A stretch of DNA of 63,791 nt from NCBI GenBank assembly GCA_910586015.1, contig CAJUGJ010000020.1, positions 1 to 63,791 on the forward strand. The letters are read 5' to 3'. The translations under genes were made by a program, and so were the position numbers. The notes under the pieces are model-generated. The model was not told the origin of the DNA, searched no databases, and saw only the letters and a list, made by a program, of their open reading frames with translations. Of the stretch, positions 7,749-17,380 are shown piece by piece (the first letter of the stretch is position 1; the number at the start of each line of letters is the position of its first letter). The stretch comes from an uncultured Lachnospiraceae bacterium. GTDB taxonomy: Bacteria > Bacillota > Clostridia > Lachnospirales > Lachnospiraceae.

Positions 7749-7777
7749 TTGACAATGCTATTACACTAATATATAGT
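7749..7777 (+). promoter_or_regulatory. Promoter upstream of the secreted protein/GH13 pair
   Basis: TTGACA (7749-7754), 17-bp spacer, TATAGT (7772-7777): a strong vegetative promoter. It leaves an ~80-nt AT-rich leader before the ribosome site (GGGGAGGG) of the gene at 7861. Confidence 0.7.
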
Positions 7778-7860
7778 AGATCGTAGATAGTATAAATGTA
7801 TAAATATGTATAAATAAAAGAATAAACTGTATATTTATTAATATAGGGGAGGGAAGTTAG

Positions 7861-8655
7861 ATGATAAGAAAAAGTGTAAAAAAGATAGGTATTTCTATAG
7901 CAATATTGACTTTTGGTATGTTAGTAGGCAGTTCTTTTTCTAAATTAAGTGCAGTTCAAACAGCAATGCCAAAGTCAGAAAATAAACAGGAAAAAGCAAG
8001 AAAAGAAGCATACCAGTCTATATTAGAAAATCTCTATTCAAATCGTATTTTGGATGAAGAGGATTATAGTTTTGAAGCAGATTTTTGTGATATTTCGAAA
8101 AATCAGTTTGCTATATATGATATTGATAGAGATGGAAGAGACGAATTAATTATTCAATATACTCAGACACAGGCGAAAGCAGTCATGACAACGATTATCT
8201 ATGATTTTGATGAGAATTTAGGAAAAGTCTACAAACAATTATCTGAATTTCCATCTCTTACTTTTTATAATAATGGAATAATAGAAGCAAAATGGTCAAA
8301 TAATCAGGGATACTCTGGAGATAAGCTGTCGCCATATACATTATATCAATATGATAAAGCAACAGATACCTATACACAAGTAGCATGGGTAGATGCTTGG
8401 GATAGATCCGTTTCTGAAAAAGGGGATAACGATCTTTCTTTTCCAGAGCAGGCAGATATAGATAAAGATGGCATTGTGTATTATATTATGAAGGAAGGAA
8501 AGTACTCACTCAAAGAACCTATCGATGAAAAAGAATATAATGAGTGGAGAAATTCTTATATAGGAGAATCAGAAAAAGTGAATATTCCGTTTCTCAATCT
8601 GACACAGGAAAATATTAATATAGGAGAAAACAATGAGAAAGAAACAATTAAATAG
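7861..8655 (+). CDS. Secreted/membrane-anchored protein with an Asp-rich calcium-loop-like motif
   Basis: A 264-residue protein starting with a typical signal peptide or signal anchor (KKIGISIAILTFGMLVGSSF). The mature part carries DIDRDGRDELIIQY near residues ~90-103, an EF-hand/FG-GAP-like acidic loop common in clostridial secreted proteins. There is no lipobox cysteine. The gene at 21635 encodes a protein with the same acidic-loop motif followed by xQY, so these may be distant paralogues. The last 23 bp overlap the next CDS, implying translational coupling to the GH13 enzyme, although one is exported and the other is not. Function is unknown. Confidence 0.75.
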   Translation: MIRKSVKKIGISIAILTFGMLVGSSFSKLSAVQTAMPKSENKQEKARKEAYQSILENLYSNRILDEEDYSFEADFCDISKNQFAIYDIDRDGRDELIIQYTQTQAKAVMTTIIYDFDENLGKVYKQLSEFPSLTFYNNGIIEAKWSNNQGYSGDKLSPYTLYQYDKATDTYTQVAWVDAWDRSVSEKGDNDLSFPEQADIDKDGIVYYIMKEGKYSLKEPIDEKEYNEWRNSYIGESEKVNIPFLNLTQENINIGENNEKETIK

Positions 8656-10510
8656 TAAAGAAAATATCAAAAGTTTAGAAGAAGAAAAAATCTTTCAAAA
8701 GAGATTAGAAAAGCACCTTGATGAACTCAAATGGCTCTATATGGAATTGTATGAAAATGATTCTATGTTTGATGAACTGTGTAATAGAATGAAACAGTTT
8801 TTCTTAGAAAGAAATAAAGAATTAAAATCCAGAGATTTGGCAAGAGAAATCAATCAAGACTGGTACAAACAAAATGATATGCTTGGAATGATGTTTTATA
8901 TTGATAATTTTGCAGGAAATATGAAAGGTGTAGAATCGAAACTAGATTATATTCAAAAGTGTAATGTAAACTATATCCATTTGATGCCATTTCTTGATAC
9001 ACCAAAGGGGCGTTCGGATGGAGGATATGCAGTATCCGATTTTCGTAAGGTACAAAAGGATCTGGGCTCTATGAAAGATTTGGATAGTCTGACAGCCGCA
9101 TGTCATAAAAAAAACATGAATGTCTGCATGGATTTTGTTATGAATCATACCTCAGAAGATCATGAGTGGGCAAAAAAGGCACGTCAAAAAGATGGGGAAT
9201 ATATGAGCCGTTACTTTTTCTTTGATAATGAACATGAGCCATCTCTATATGAAAAAACGGTACCGCAAGTGTTTCCGACAACTGCTCCGGGAAACTTTAC
9301 ATGGCTTGAAGATGCAAATCATTTTGTAATGACTACATTTTATCCATATCAATGGGACTTAAATTATAAAAATCCAAGAGTGTTTAATGAGATGATGTAT
9401 AATTTTCTTTATTTAGCCAATAGAGGAATTGATATTATTCGTATTGATGCAGTACCATATATTTGGAAAGAGCTAAATACTCCTTGTAGAAATCTTCCAC
9501 AGGTACATACTATTGTACGTATGATGCGTATGATTAGTGAGATTGTTTGTCCAGCTGTCCTTTTACTTGGCGAAGTGGTTATGGAACCTGAAAAGGTAGT
9601 GCCTTATTTTGGAACAGTAAAGAAACCAGAATGTCATATGCTTTATAATGTTACTACAATGGCAACGACATGGCATACAGTAGCAACAAGAGATGTTAAG
9701 CTTTTAAAAAGACAGCTTGACATTGTAAATTCCCTTCCAAAAGATTATGTATTTTTAAATTATCTACGTTGCCATGATGATATTGGATGGGGACTTGATT
9801 ATGGTATTTTAAGAGCAGAAGGGATGGAAGAGAGAGCCCATAAAAAGTATTTAAATGATTATTTTCAAGGGTATGCTGGAAAGAGCAATAGCTGTGGTGA
9901 ACTCTATAATGCCGATCCAGTTACTGGAGATGCCAGATTTTGTGGAACTACTGCATCGATGTGTGGTGTAGAAAAGGCAGGTTTTGAACAAGATGATAGT
10001 GCAATGGAACAGGCGATTAAATTAGATTTGATGCTTCATGCCTATATGTTTATGCAGTCTGGAATTCCTGTACTATATAGCGGAGATGAAATAGGACAGG
10101 TCAATGATTATACCTATAAAGAAAATCCAGATAAAGCAGCGGACTCACGCTATATCCATCGTGGAGCGATGAACTGGAAACTGGCAGAAAATATTGAGAA
10201 TACAGATACAGTAGAAGGAAAGATATTTTGTGGATTAAAGCAGTTAGAACAGATTCGAAAAACAGAAAAAGTATTTGTATCGAATGCAGATACATGGACA
10301 GTTGAAACGTGGGATTCTTCTATACTATGTATAGGTAGATATTTTGAAGGAGAGAAGATAATAGGTCTATTTAATTTTAGTGAATATGATAAGACTGCAT
10401 GGATTGACGAAAAAGATGGTGATTATATAGATTTAATTTCAGGAAATGAGATAAAACCAGTTGGAGTTAATATACCGCCTTATGGATTTTATTATTTAAA
10501 AAAGAAGTAG
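8633..10510 (+). CDS. GH13 amylosucrase / sucrose-phosphorylase-like enzyme
   Basis: A 625-residue GH13 (alpha-amylase superfamily) enzyme that resembles amylosucrase (GH13_4) across its whole length: an extra helical N-domain, MLGMMFYIDNFAG, SDGGYAVSDFR, DFVMNHTS, WTTF-like TTFYPYQWDLNY and RCHDDIGW. Catalytic residues are present: nucleophile Asp ~272 (IIRIDAV), acid/base Glu ~314 (LLGEVV) and transition-state Asp ~382 (RCHDD). It should act on sucrose, either polymerising glucose or transferring it to phosphate, in the cytoplasm since no signal peptide exists. The ATG follows AGGAG and lies inside the end of the preceding gene. No sucrose transporter is adjacent. Confidence 0.88.
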   Translation: MRKKQLNSKENIKSLEEEKIFQKRLEKHLDELKWLYMELYENDSMFDELCNRMKQFFLERNKELKSRDLAREINQDWYKQNDMLGMMFYIDNFAGNMKGVESKLDYIQKCNVNYIHLMPFLDTPKGRSDGGYAVSDFRKVQKDLGSMKDLDSLTAACHKKNMNVCMDFVMNHTSEDHEWAKKARQKDGEYMSRYFFFDNEHEPSLYEKTVPQVFPTTAPGNFTWLEDANHFVMTTFYPYQWDLNYKNPRVFNEMMYNFLYLANRGIDIIRIDAVPYIWKELNTPCRNLPQVHTIVRMMRMISEIVCPAVLLLGEVVMEPEKVVPYFGTVKKPECHMLYNVTTMATTWHTVATRDVKLLKRQLDIVNSLPKDYVFLNYLRCHDDIGWGLDYGILRAEGMEERAHKKYLNDYFQGYAGKSNSCGELYNADPVTGDARFCGTTASMCGVEKAGFEQDDSAMEQAIKLDLMLHAYMFMQSGIPVLYSGDEIGQVNDYTYKENPDKAADSRYIHRGAMNWKLAENIENTDTVEGKIFCGLKQLEQIRKTEKVFVSNADTWTVETWDSSILCIGRYFEGEKIIGLFNFSEYDKTAWIDEKDGDYIDLISGNEIKPVGVNIPPYGFYYLKKK

Positions 10511-10536
10511 ATGTAAAGTATATTCGGAGGAAACTT

Positions 10537-12660
10537 ATGGATAACTTAAATGAGGAACAAAAGCTAGCAGTTACGACAACAGAAGGATATGTCAGAGTAA
10601 TTGCAGGTGCAGGGAGCGGAAAGACGAAGGCTTTAACAAATCGGTATGTCTATTTAGTCAATGAACTAGGAGTTTCTACTTCGAATATTTTGTGTGTCAC
10701 ATTTACAAATAAAGCTGCAAATGAAATGAAACGACGGATTCGATCCATGATAGGGGATCAGGATACAGGACTGATCTGTACGTTTCATGGATTTTGTGTT
10801 CAATTACTTCGAGAAGATATTCATACAATGAATTATCCATCTAATTTTGTTGTTATGGATTCGGAGGATACAGATGCCATTTTAAAGAATGTGTATCAAC
10901 AGGCAAATATTTCTTCGAAAAATTATACATTTACTCAGGCAAAAAATATGATCTCAGACAGAAAATTTTTATCGGACTATATTGAACACTGGATTTTAGA
11001 AATGGATTCTACTCAACTAAAACAGAAGTATCTTTATGCAGAAAAGATAGAAGAAAGAGTGTTTTGTGGATATTTATATGAACAGAAAAAATGTTTTGGT
11101 TTAGATTATGACGATCTTTTAATTTTCGCTCTCTATATTTTAAACGAGTTTAAAGAAAAAAGAGAAAAATGGCAGAATAAATTAGAATATATTATGGTAG
11201 ATGAATTTCAAGATGTCAGTTTAACACAATATACTCTGGTAAATATTTTAAGCAGTTATCATAAAAATCTATTTGTCGTAGGAGATCCCGATCAGACGAT
11301 CTATAGTTGGAGAGGTGCAAAAATTCAGTTTATTTTAAATTTTGACAAAGAGCATATTCCAACAAAAACAATTATCATAGATAAGAATTATCGTTCTTTT
11401 GAAACAATATTAAATGTTGCAAATTCTCTGATCAGTAAAAATACAAAGCGAATTGAAAAAGAGTTAAAGGCTATAAGATCGGGTGGTACTCGTGTTTTAT
11501 ACCATCATGCTAAGACAACAAAAAAGGAAGCTCTTTGGATAATAAAACAGATTCAAAATCTGATTCAAAAGGGAGAAAGCTATCAAAATATCACAATCTT
11601 ATACCGCTCCCACTTCGTTTCAAGAAGTTTAGAGGAAGAAATGATAAAAGCAAAACTGCCCTATGTTTTATACAGCGGGGTAGAGTTTTACAAAAGAAAA
11701 GAGATTAAAGATACTTTAAGCTATCTTCGAATGATTGTATTAGAAGATGATTTATCCTTTCTTCGAGTTATTAATGAACCAAGACGTAATATTGGAACAA
11801 AAAGAATTGAGCTATTAAAAAATTATGCAGAACAAAATCACTGTTCCTTATATACAGCACTAAAAGAAAATCGAAAAGACGATTTAATTGTAAAAAGCAA
11901 AGCCAATGAGTTTATAGAACTGATAGAAAACTATCAAAAAAAGTATCAGGAAATGAAAATTACAGATCTATTAATGGCAATAATAAATGATAGCGGATAT
12001 GAAGCTATGTTAAGACAAGGGGGAGAAGAGGAACGATTAAATAACCTAGCGGAATTAAAAAGGGCTATTTTTGATTATGAAAATAATGCAGGAGAAGAAA
12101 CTTCATTAGAAGATTATTTACAGAGTATATCTTTATTTTCTAATATGGATCAAGAAGAAAAGAAAAATACAATTAAAATGATGACAATTCATACAGCAAA
12201 GGGATTAGAATTTCCCTATGTTTTTGTGTGTGGATTAAATGAGGGAATTTTTCCAAGCAAACATGTTGATACAATAGATAAATTAGAGGAAGAAAGAAGA
12301 CTGGCATATGTAGCATATACCAGAGCAGAAAATGCCCTGTTTTTAAGTGATGCAGAAGGGTTAAATTATGATGGTTCATTTCGATTTCCTTCCAGATTTA
12401 TTTTTGATATTGATAAACAATATTTAAAGTATACAGTAGAATTAGAACAACGACTGACACAGGCTGCTACTAACTATATTAACAGAAATAATATACACAC
12501 AGAAGAAAAAATACATTGTATTGGCGATATAGTAAAACATAAAGTTTTTGGAAGAGGAAAAATTATTGGAATCAATCAAAATACCAAAACTTATATCATT
12601 CAGTTTGAAACTATGACAACCCCTAGAAATATTAATATGCAGACAGTATTAGAAAAATAG
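10537..12660 (+). CDS. UvrD/PcrA-family superfamily 1 DNA helicase
   Basis: A 707-residue SF1A helicase with all motifs: Q motif near LNEEQKLAV, Walker A AGAGSGKT (residues 23-30), CVTFTNKAANEM, VDEFQDVS, VVGDPDQTIYSWRGA, NYRS, MTIHTAKGLEFPYVFV and LAYVAYTRAE. The C-terminal ~45 residues (GDIVKHKVFGRGKIIG) match the tudor-like RNA-polymerase-binding tail of PcrA/UvrD. It is slightly shorter than PcrA (~730-740). Role: ATP-dependent 3'-5' unwinding in repair or replication-fork rescue. It follows the GH13 gene by 26 bp, with GGAGG before the ATG, and is closed by a strong hairpin. A genuine pcrA may lie elsewhere, so this could be a second paralogue. Confidence 0.92.
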   Translation: MDNLNEEQKLAVTTTEGYVRVIAGAGSGKTKALTNRYVYLVNELGVSTSNILCVTFTNKAANEMKRRIRSMIGDQDTGLICTFHGFCVQLLREDIHTMNYPSNFVVMDSEDTDAILKNVYQQANISSKNYTFTQAKNMISDRKFLSDYIEHWILEMDSTQLKQKYLYAEKIEERVFCGYLYEQKKCFGLDYDDLLIFALYILNEFKEKREKWQNKLEYIMVDEFQDVSLTQYTLVNILSSYHKNLFVVGDPDQTIYSWRGAKIQFILNFDKEHIPTKTIIIDKNYRSFETILNVANSLISKNTKRIEKELKAIRSGGTRVLYHHAKTTKKEALWIIKQIQNLIQKGESYQNITILYRSHFVSRSLEEEMIKAKLPYVLYSGVEFYKRKEIKDTLSYLRMIVLEDDLSFLRVINEPRRNIGTKRIELLKNYAEQNHCSLYTALKENRKDDLIVKSKANEFIELIENYQKKYQEMKITDLLMAIINDSGYEAMLRQGGEEERLNNLAELKRAIFDYENNAGEETSLEDYLQSISLFSNMDQEEKKNTIKMMTIHTAKGLEFPYVFVCGLNEGIFPSKHVDTIDKLEEERRLAYVAYTRAENALFLSDAEGLNYDGSFRFPSRFIFDIDKQYLKYTVELEQRLTQAATNYINRNNIHTEEKIHCIGDIVKHKVFGRGKIIGINQNTKTYIIQFETMTTPRNINMQTVLEK

Positions 12661-12711
12661 AAGAGGTTCTGTTATACAAATTAATTTGTATAACAGAACC
12701 TCTTCTATTTT
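12659..12711. terminator. Strong bidirectional Rho-independent terminator
   Basis: A near-perfect inverted repeat of about 24 bp per arm (12659-12706, arms beginning AGAAGAGGTTCTG) is followed by ATTTTTC on the plus strand. It lies between the convergent helicase and ABC exporter genes and can serve both. Confidence 0.9.
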
Positions 12712-12712
12712 T

Positions 12713-14563
12713 CTATGGTGTTGGATCTAAATAATACTGTGCCTGTGCTGCAAACATTTCGGCATAAATACCATTTTCTTTTGCTGCTAATTCCTCATGG
12801 GTTCCATATTCTGCAATCGTTTTGCCTGAAAATACAGCAATATGATCACAAAATTTACAAGAAGACAGTCGATGAGAAATATAGACTGCGGTTTTTCCGC
12901 CTACTAATTGATCAAACTGTCGGTAGATATCATATTCTGCAATCGGATCGAGTGCAGCAGTCGGTTCATCTAAAATAACAATGGGAGCGTTTTTATATAG
13001 TGCTCTGGCAATCGCTATCTTTTGAGCTTCTCCACCAGATGGTTCAATTCCATTTTCATCAAAGTTTTTATACAGATTTGTTTCTAAGCCTTTTTCTAAA
13101 CTTTCGATTTTTTCATGAAGTCCACAAAGCTCACATAAACGCTGTAACTCTTCCTCGTTTTCAGATTTTTTAGAATCTCCTAATAAAAGATTTTCTCGAA
13201 TGGAAAGCGAAAATAGTTTAAAATCCTGAAATACCACAGAGAGTAGTCGCATATATTCTTCATATTCATAGGTATTAATGTTTTTTCCATTGATTAAAAT
13301 TTCTCCCTCTGTTACATCATAAAGTCTACAAAGCAGTTTAATAAATGTGGTTTTTCCTGCTCCGTTTAATCCGACAACAGAAAGATGTTCTCCGGCTGGA
13401 ATAACAAGGTTAATATCCAAAAGAGTTTCTTCTTCTGCTCTTGGATAGCGAAAGGATACATGACGAAATTCAATTTCTACTCCTTTTGAGGTTAAAAATT
13501 GTTCTGGAAGTTTTTCTTCTCCATGAACTAAAACATCTTCCAGTTCCATAAATTTTATATATTCACTCATAAATACAGATTTTTTATTAAGTTCCTGTAT
13601 TTGAAAAATGAAGTTTTTTAAAGAGTTTTGTAAAGTTTCAGAAGAACTGATTAACATGGTAAAACTGCCAATAGTAATTTCACGTTTTAGGGCTTTTAAA
13701 CCCAACACAAGATAGATTACCACCATTTGGAATGCATTTAATCCAGAATCTAAAAAGCCATAATTTTGATTCGTAGATGCCTGTTTTAACCATATTTTCA
13801 TTGTATTACTATTATTTTCTTCTCCTTTGGATAACATCATATCCGTTGCCTCATATAAGCGGATATCTTTGCCATAGCGAAAGTCTGATAAATTCCAGTA
13901 AATATAACCAAAAGCACGATTAAGAGCAGGTAGTTCATTAAAACTTCGAATATTTGCTGCGTTTTGTTTAGAGGTAATCCATGCACCAATCGCAACAGTT
14001 ATCGCAGAAATCGGAAGGACAATAGGGGCATAAAATACGATCATAGTGATAACTCCTGTAAGTGTAATAATAGAAGAGAGCATTTCCACAATACATATAG
14101 TGAGACCTTGAATTCCTCCAGAATACCAACTCATTCCAGTTTCTGCCTTTGTACTTTGATCTAGTACAGTGGGATCTTCTGTATGTTCAAAGTCCATTCT
14201 CATGGCTTTTTTACTAATTTCCTGATTAAAATAACGTTCAAACCAATCGTCCATTTTATAGAGAGTTTCTTGAACTATATGTTTTAAACTTTGAATTGCC
14301 CAGTTAAGCAAGATCATAGTAAGAACATATCCAATCAATATAGGAATTCGCCTTTGACCTATCAATTCATCAATAATATATTTTGGAAAAACAATAGTGA
14401 TAAACGGTGCTACTGATACAATGAAAATACTGAAAACAGTAAACACAAAATATCTCGGTTTTTCTTTCCAGACCAGAGAATAAAAATATCGAAGGACTTT
14501 TTTCGTGGAAGGAGAAGGCTGCTTTTTTTGATTTGATTCTGTATTTGAAGTAGTTTCTGACAT
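12713..14563 (-). CDS. ABC exporter half-transporter (permease-ATPase fusion), second of a pair
   Basis: A 616-residue type IV ABC exporter: six-helix membrane domain (about residues 35-330) fused to an ATPase with Walker A GLNGAGKTTF, Walker B IVILDEP and switch H in ISHR. The signature reads PSGGEAQ rather than the usual LSGGQ. The start ATG follows GGGAGG. It lies 14 bp downstream of a second fusion, so the two probably form a heterodimer, as in BmrCD or LmrCD. The XRE regulator gene is first in the same operon. The substrate (drug, peptide or lipid) is not predictable. Confidence 0.9.
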   Translation of the reverse strand: MSETTSNTESNQKKQPSPSTKKVLRYFYSLVWKEKPRYFVFTVFSIFIVSVAPFITIVFPKYIIDELIGQRRIPILIGYVLTMILLNWAIQSLKHIVQETLYKMDDWFERYFNQEISKKAMRMDFEHTEDPTVLDQSTKAETGMSWYSGGIQGLTICIVEMLSSIITLTGVITMIVFYAPIVLPISAITVAIGAWITSKQNAANIRSFNELPALNRAFGYIYWNLSDFRYGKDIRLYEATDMMLSKGEENNSNTMKIWLKQASTNQNYGFLDSGLNAFQMVVIYLVLGLKALKREITIGSFTMLISSSETLQNSLKNFIFQIQELNKKSVFMSEYIKFMELEDVLVHGEEKLPEQFLTSKGVEIEFRHVSFRYPRAEEETLLDINLVIPAGEHLSVVGLNGAGKTTFIKLLCRLYDVTEGEILINGKNINTYEYEEYMRLLSVVFQDFKLFSLSIRENLLLGDSKKSENEEELQRLCELCGLHEKIESLEKGLETNLYKNFDENGIEPSGGEAQKIAIARALYKNAPIVILDEPTAALDPIAEYDIYRQFDQLVGGKTAVYISHRLSSCKFCDHIAVFSGKTIAEYGTHEELAAKENGIYAEMFAAQAQYYLDPTP

Positions 14564-14577
14564 TTTTATCCTCCCTG

Positions 14578-16485
14578 CTAAGACTGTTTTTTATAATATT
14601 GTGCCTGTACACGAAACATTTCTGCATAGGCTCCATTTTTTTGAAGTAATATATCATGTGTTCCATATTCTATCATTTCTCCAGCAGAAAACATTGCTAT
14701 GGCATCACAAAAGCGTGTACTGGAAAGTCTATGTGAAATATAGACAGATGTTCTACTTCCAATTAGATTATCAAAATTTTGATACATTTGATATTCTGCC
14801 AGTGCATCTAGGGCAGAAGTCGGTTCGTCTAAAATCACAACTTTTGCATCTTTATAAAGAGCACGACCTAAAGACATTTTCTGCTTTTCACCACCAGAAA
14901 GATCAATTCCATCGTCATATAATACTTTTAATAACTGTGTATGTACTCCTTGAGAAAGATCATCTAATTTTTCACCAAGACCTGCTAATCGCAAAACTTC
15001 TTCTGCCCTTTTACAGTCTGTACTTTCAGGATTTTGCATAGAAACATTTTCAGAAATCGGAAAGGCAAAACATTCTACATTTTGAAAGACAGGAGAAAAT
15101 AAATGAAAATAGTCTTCACGATTAAATTTTAAAATATCAATTCCATTCAATAAAATTCTTCCCTTGGTAGGTTGATATAAACGTAACAGCAGTTTAATAA
15201 ATGTGGTTTTTCCTGCTCCGTTTAAACCTACGACCGCCAGCCGCTGTCCTGCTTTTACAGTTAGATTTAGGTGTTTTAAAGCGTAAGTTTCACTTCCCGG
15301 ATACTGAAACCAAACATCTTCAAAAGTAAATTCATATCCTTCTGATGGTTTTGGAAGGTCTGTATAAATTTGTGATATATGTTGTTGTACCTTTTTAGAA
15401 GGAAGAAAATATTCTGGCTTCATATGGAATTTTTGTGCAATTTGATTAGGTAAAACATCTCCATCCTCATATTCGATAAAGATTCGAAAATCATCTACTT
15501 CTCTACAGCATTTTCGAATCTCAGCAATAAACTCTAAAAATCCGCTCACAGCAAGACTAAAAGTTCTTACACTTCCAACATAGAGTGTAAAATTGGCAAT
15601 AGTGACCTCCTGATAAAGTACGCCATAAATAAGCCATGCATACATGATTCCTTCCTGAACTAAATCAATAGCACGATTTTTTAGCCAGTAAACAAGCCAA
15701 TGATTTTTAGAAATACAAATTTTTTGATGAATATAATCATGTGTTTGTTTCTGTTTGTCCTGTAGTCTATTTTTCATATTAAAAATACGGATATCTTTAG
15801 CAAACTCGAAATCTTTTGTAACATGATCCAAATAATAACTCTGGCGATATTGATTTTGCATCGGATCGTGAATCACCCGTTTGTCCCATTTGGCAATCGC
15901 ATCTTGAAAGTAAAACCGCAGTAGTGCAAGAAGCAGCATACATAAAATCAAAATAGGGTGAACAGAAAAAAGAATGACAGAAGCAGTACACACTTTAACT
16001 GCAGCTGTTATAGCATTAGAAGAATTTCGAATGACACCTTCTACTCCGTTTATATTACCACCAGTTGCATTTTCTGCCTTTCGCATTCGATCAAGCATCT
16101 CTGGTCGTTCTAAATTTTCATAATTCATATTCATAGACTTCGCCATACGAAGCAAAATAAATTTCATTCGAACATAGATCATACGAGGCCAACTTTGGTT
16201 TTGTGCCAGATTGTTTAAACATAAAACAAATATTTCTAAAAGAGCAACAACTACTAGAATAGATAACAACTGCCCTGTTTTTGCTCCCTTTTCTACCTGT
16301 TCAATTACTAATTTCCCCAAAAACAGTCCAATAAATGGAATAGCAGTTTCTGTGACTGCACCTATAGAGATAAAGATAAGTAGCGGCTTACACCATCTAA
16401 AAACTCCGCGAAAGATATAGAGAGTGTTTTGCCATGTTGTATAAGTAAGTTTTTTTTCTTCTTTCTGTTTCACTTTTTTCCTCAT
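14578..16485 (-). CDS. ABC exporter half-transporter (permease-ATPase fusion), first of a pair
   Basis: A 635-residue ABC exporter with a six-helix membrane domain (about residues 30-345) and an ATPase: Walker A GLNGAGKTTF, signature LSGGEKQ, Walker B VVILDEP, H-loop ISHR. It has a canonical signature, whereas its partner has PSGGEAQ; asymmetry of this kind is usual in heterodimeric exporters. The ATG begins only 3 bp after the XRE stop and has a weak ribosome site, which suggests translational coupling to the regulator. Confidence 0.9.
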   Translation of the reverse strand: MRKKVKQKEEKKLTYTTWQNTLYIFRGVFRWCKPLLIFISIGAVTETAIPFIGLFLGKLVIEQVEKGAKTGQLLSILVVVALLEIFVLCLNNLAQNQSWPRMIYVRMKFILLRMAKSMNMNYENLERPEMLDRMRKAENATGGNINGVEGVIRNSSNAITAAVKVCTASVILFSVHPILILCMLLLALLRFYFQDAIAKWDKRVIHDPMQNQYRQSYYLDHVTKDFEFAKDIRIFNMKNRLQDKQKQTHDYIHQKICISKNHWLVYWLKNRAIDLVQEGIMYAWLIYGVLYQEVTIANFTLYVGSVRTFSLAVSGFLEFIAEIRKCCREVDDFRIFIEYEDGDVLPNQIAQKFHMKPEYFLPSKKVQQHISQIYTDLPKPSEGYEFTFEDVWFQYPGSETYALKHLNLTVKAGQRLAVVGLNGAGKTTFIKLLLRLYQPTKGRILLNGIDILKFNREDYFHLFSPVFQNVECFAFPISENVSMQNPESTDCKRAEEVLRLAGLGEKLDDLSQGVHTQLLKVLYDDGIDLSGGEKQKMSLGRALYKDAKVVILDEPTSALDALAEYQMYQNFDNLIGSRTSVYISHRLSSTRFCDAIAMFSAGEMIEYGTHDILLQKNGAYAEMFRVQAQYYKKQS

Positions 16486-16488
16486 TTC

Positions 16489-17262
16489 TTAAGCTTGATG
16501 TTTGAGAATATAATCCTCAATAATTTTACTGTCAATAAAAGGCATGATTAAGTTAAAACCTATAAGTCCATGTTTCTCTAAAGATTCTGCTACAATATGA
16601 TTTAAAGTATCTTTGCTGATATAGGATACGATAGGGTGAAGAGCATTCAGATCATCTGTTTTTTCAAAACAAGAATAAGCCAGATTATCAATAACACTCT
16701 GATCTATAAATGGGAATATAGAATGGAATGTCCATAAATCATCTGTTTCAGAAAAAACTTTAGATATCTGCTCATTAAGAATATCTTGACTGATAAATGG
16801 CATAATGGGCATAATAGACTGAAAGGAATGAGTTTTTTCAAGCAAGTTTGTTGCAAATTTGTCAATAAAATCTTGACTTAAAAATGGAGCAATACTACAT
16901 ATACTATCTGCATTAATCTCAATTTCTGCTATGTGTTCGACCAAAGTTTCCACCTGCTCTGTGTATAAAATTGGTGCGATTTCTTCTATTTTTTCCATAG
17001 TAACATCAGAAACTGGCTGATCTTCAATAAGATTTTTGGCAATATCACTTGTTTTCTGATTACCTAAAATTTCATCAATAGAAACATGAAAAAGGGAAGA
17101 TAACTCACCTAGCTTTGAAATATCTGGCATACTTATACCCCTCTCCCAATTAGAAATCGCCTGAAAGCTTATCCCTAATTTATCTGCCAGATCCATCTGA
17201 GTAATTCCTATTGATTTTCTTAAATTAGAAATATTTTTTCCTATCTGATTCATATCAAACAT
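16489..17262 (-). CDS. XRE-family regulator with a C-terminal helical repeat domain
   Basis: A 257-residue protein with an N-terminal Cro/CI helix-turn-helix (residues ~7-60; ITQMDLADKLGISFQAISNWERG). The remaining ~190 residues are four to five ~32-residue repeats with a recurring core of the type I-x-PF-[IL]-[SD]-x-[DS]-[IF]-[IL]-[DN] (SIAPFLSQDFID, IMPFISQDILN, IFPFIDQSVID, IMPFIDSKIIE). The repeat domain may sense a ligand or partner. It heads the operon with the two ABC exporters and has a good ribosome site (AAAGGAG). The perfect palindrome in its promoter suggests autorepression. Confidence 0.85.
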   Translation of the reverse strand: MFDMNQIGKNISNLRKSIGITQMDLADKLGISFQAISNWERGISMPDISKLGELSSLFHVSIDEILGNQKTSDIAKNLIEDQPVSDVTMEKIEEIAPILYTEQVETLVEHIAEIEINADSICSIAPFLSQDFIDKFATNLLEKTHSFQSIMPIMPFISQDILNEQISKVFSETDDLWTFHSIFPFIDQSVIDNLAYSCFEKTDDLNALHPIVSYISKDTLNHIVAESLEKHGLIGFNLIMPFIDSKIIEDYILKHQA

Positions 17263-17283
17263 AACTTTAATCTCCTTTTTTTA

Positions 17284-17310
17284 TTTTCTTGTTTTATCTT
17301 AACAAGAAAA
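17284..17310. promoter_or_regulatory. Perfect inverted repeat at the XRE/ABC operon promoter
   Basis: TTTTCTTGTT (17284-17293) and AACAAGAAAA (17301-17310) are perfect complements with a 7-nt spacer. On the minus strand a promoter TTGAAA, 16 bp, TAAGAT overlaps it at the -10 box. It is a likely operator for the XRE repressor encoded just downstream. Confidence 0.6.
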
Positions 17311-17341
17311 GGATTTTTTTCAAACAACTAATTGTTGAATT

Positions 17342-17380
17342 AAAAAAAGACCACTCAACTATTTATTGAAAAAAATAGTT
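17342..17380 (-). terminator. Rho-independent terminator of the merR gene
   Basis: On the minus strand an 8-bp stem (AACTATTT / AAATAGTT, 17380 to 17357) overlaps the merR stop codon, and a run of seven T residues follows after 8 nt. The T-run is a little distant from the stem. Confidence 0.45.

Noticed and set aside
14601..15041. A 146-codon plus-strand open frame inside the ABC exporter gene
   Set aside because: It is antisense to a well-supported ABC ATPase, has no ribosome site and its translation is low-complexity Leu/His/Phe-rich; it is a shadow frame.
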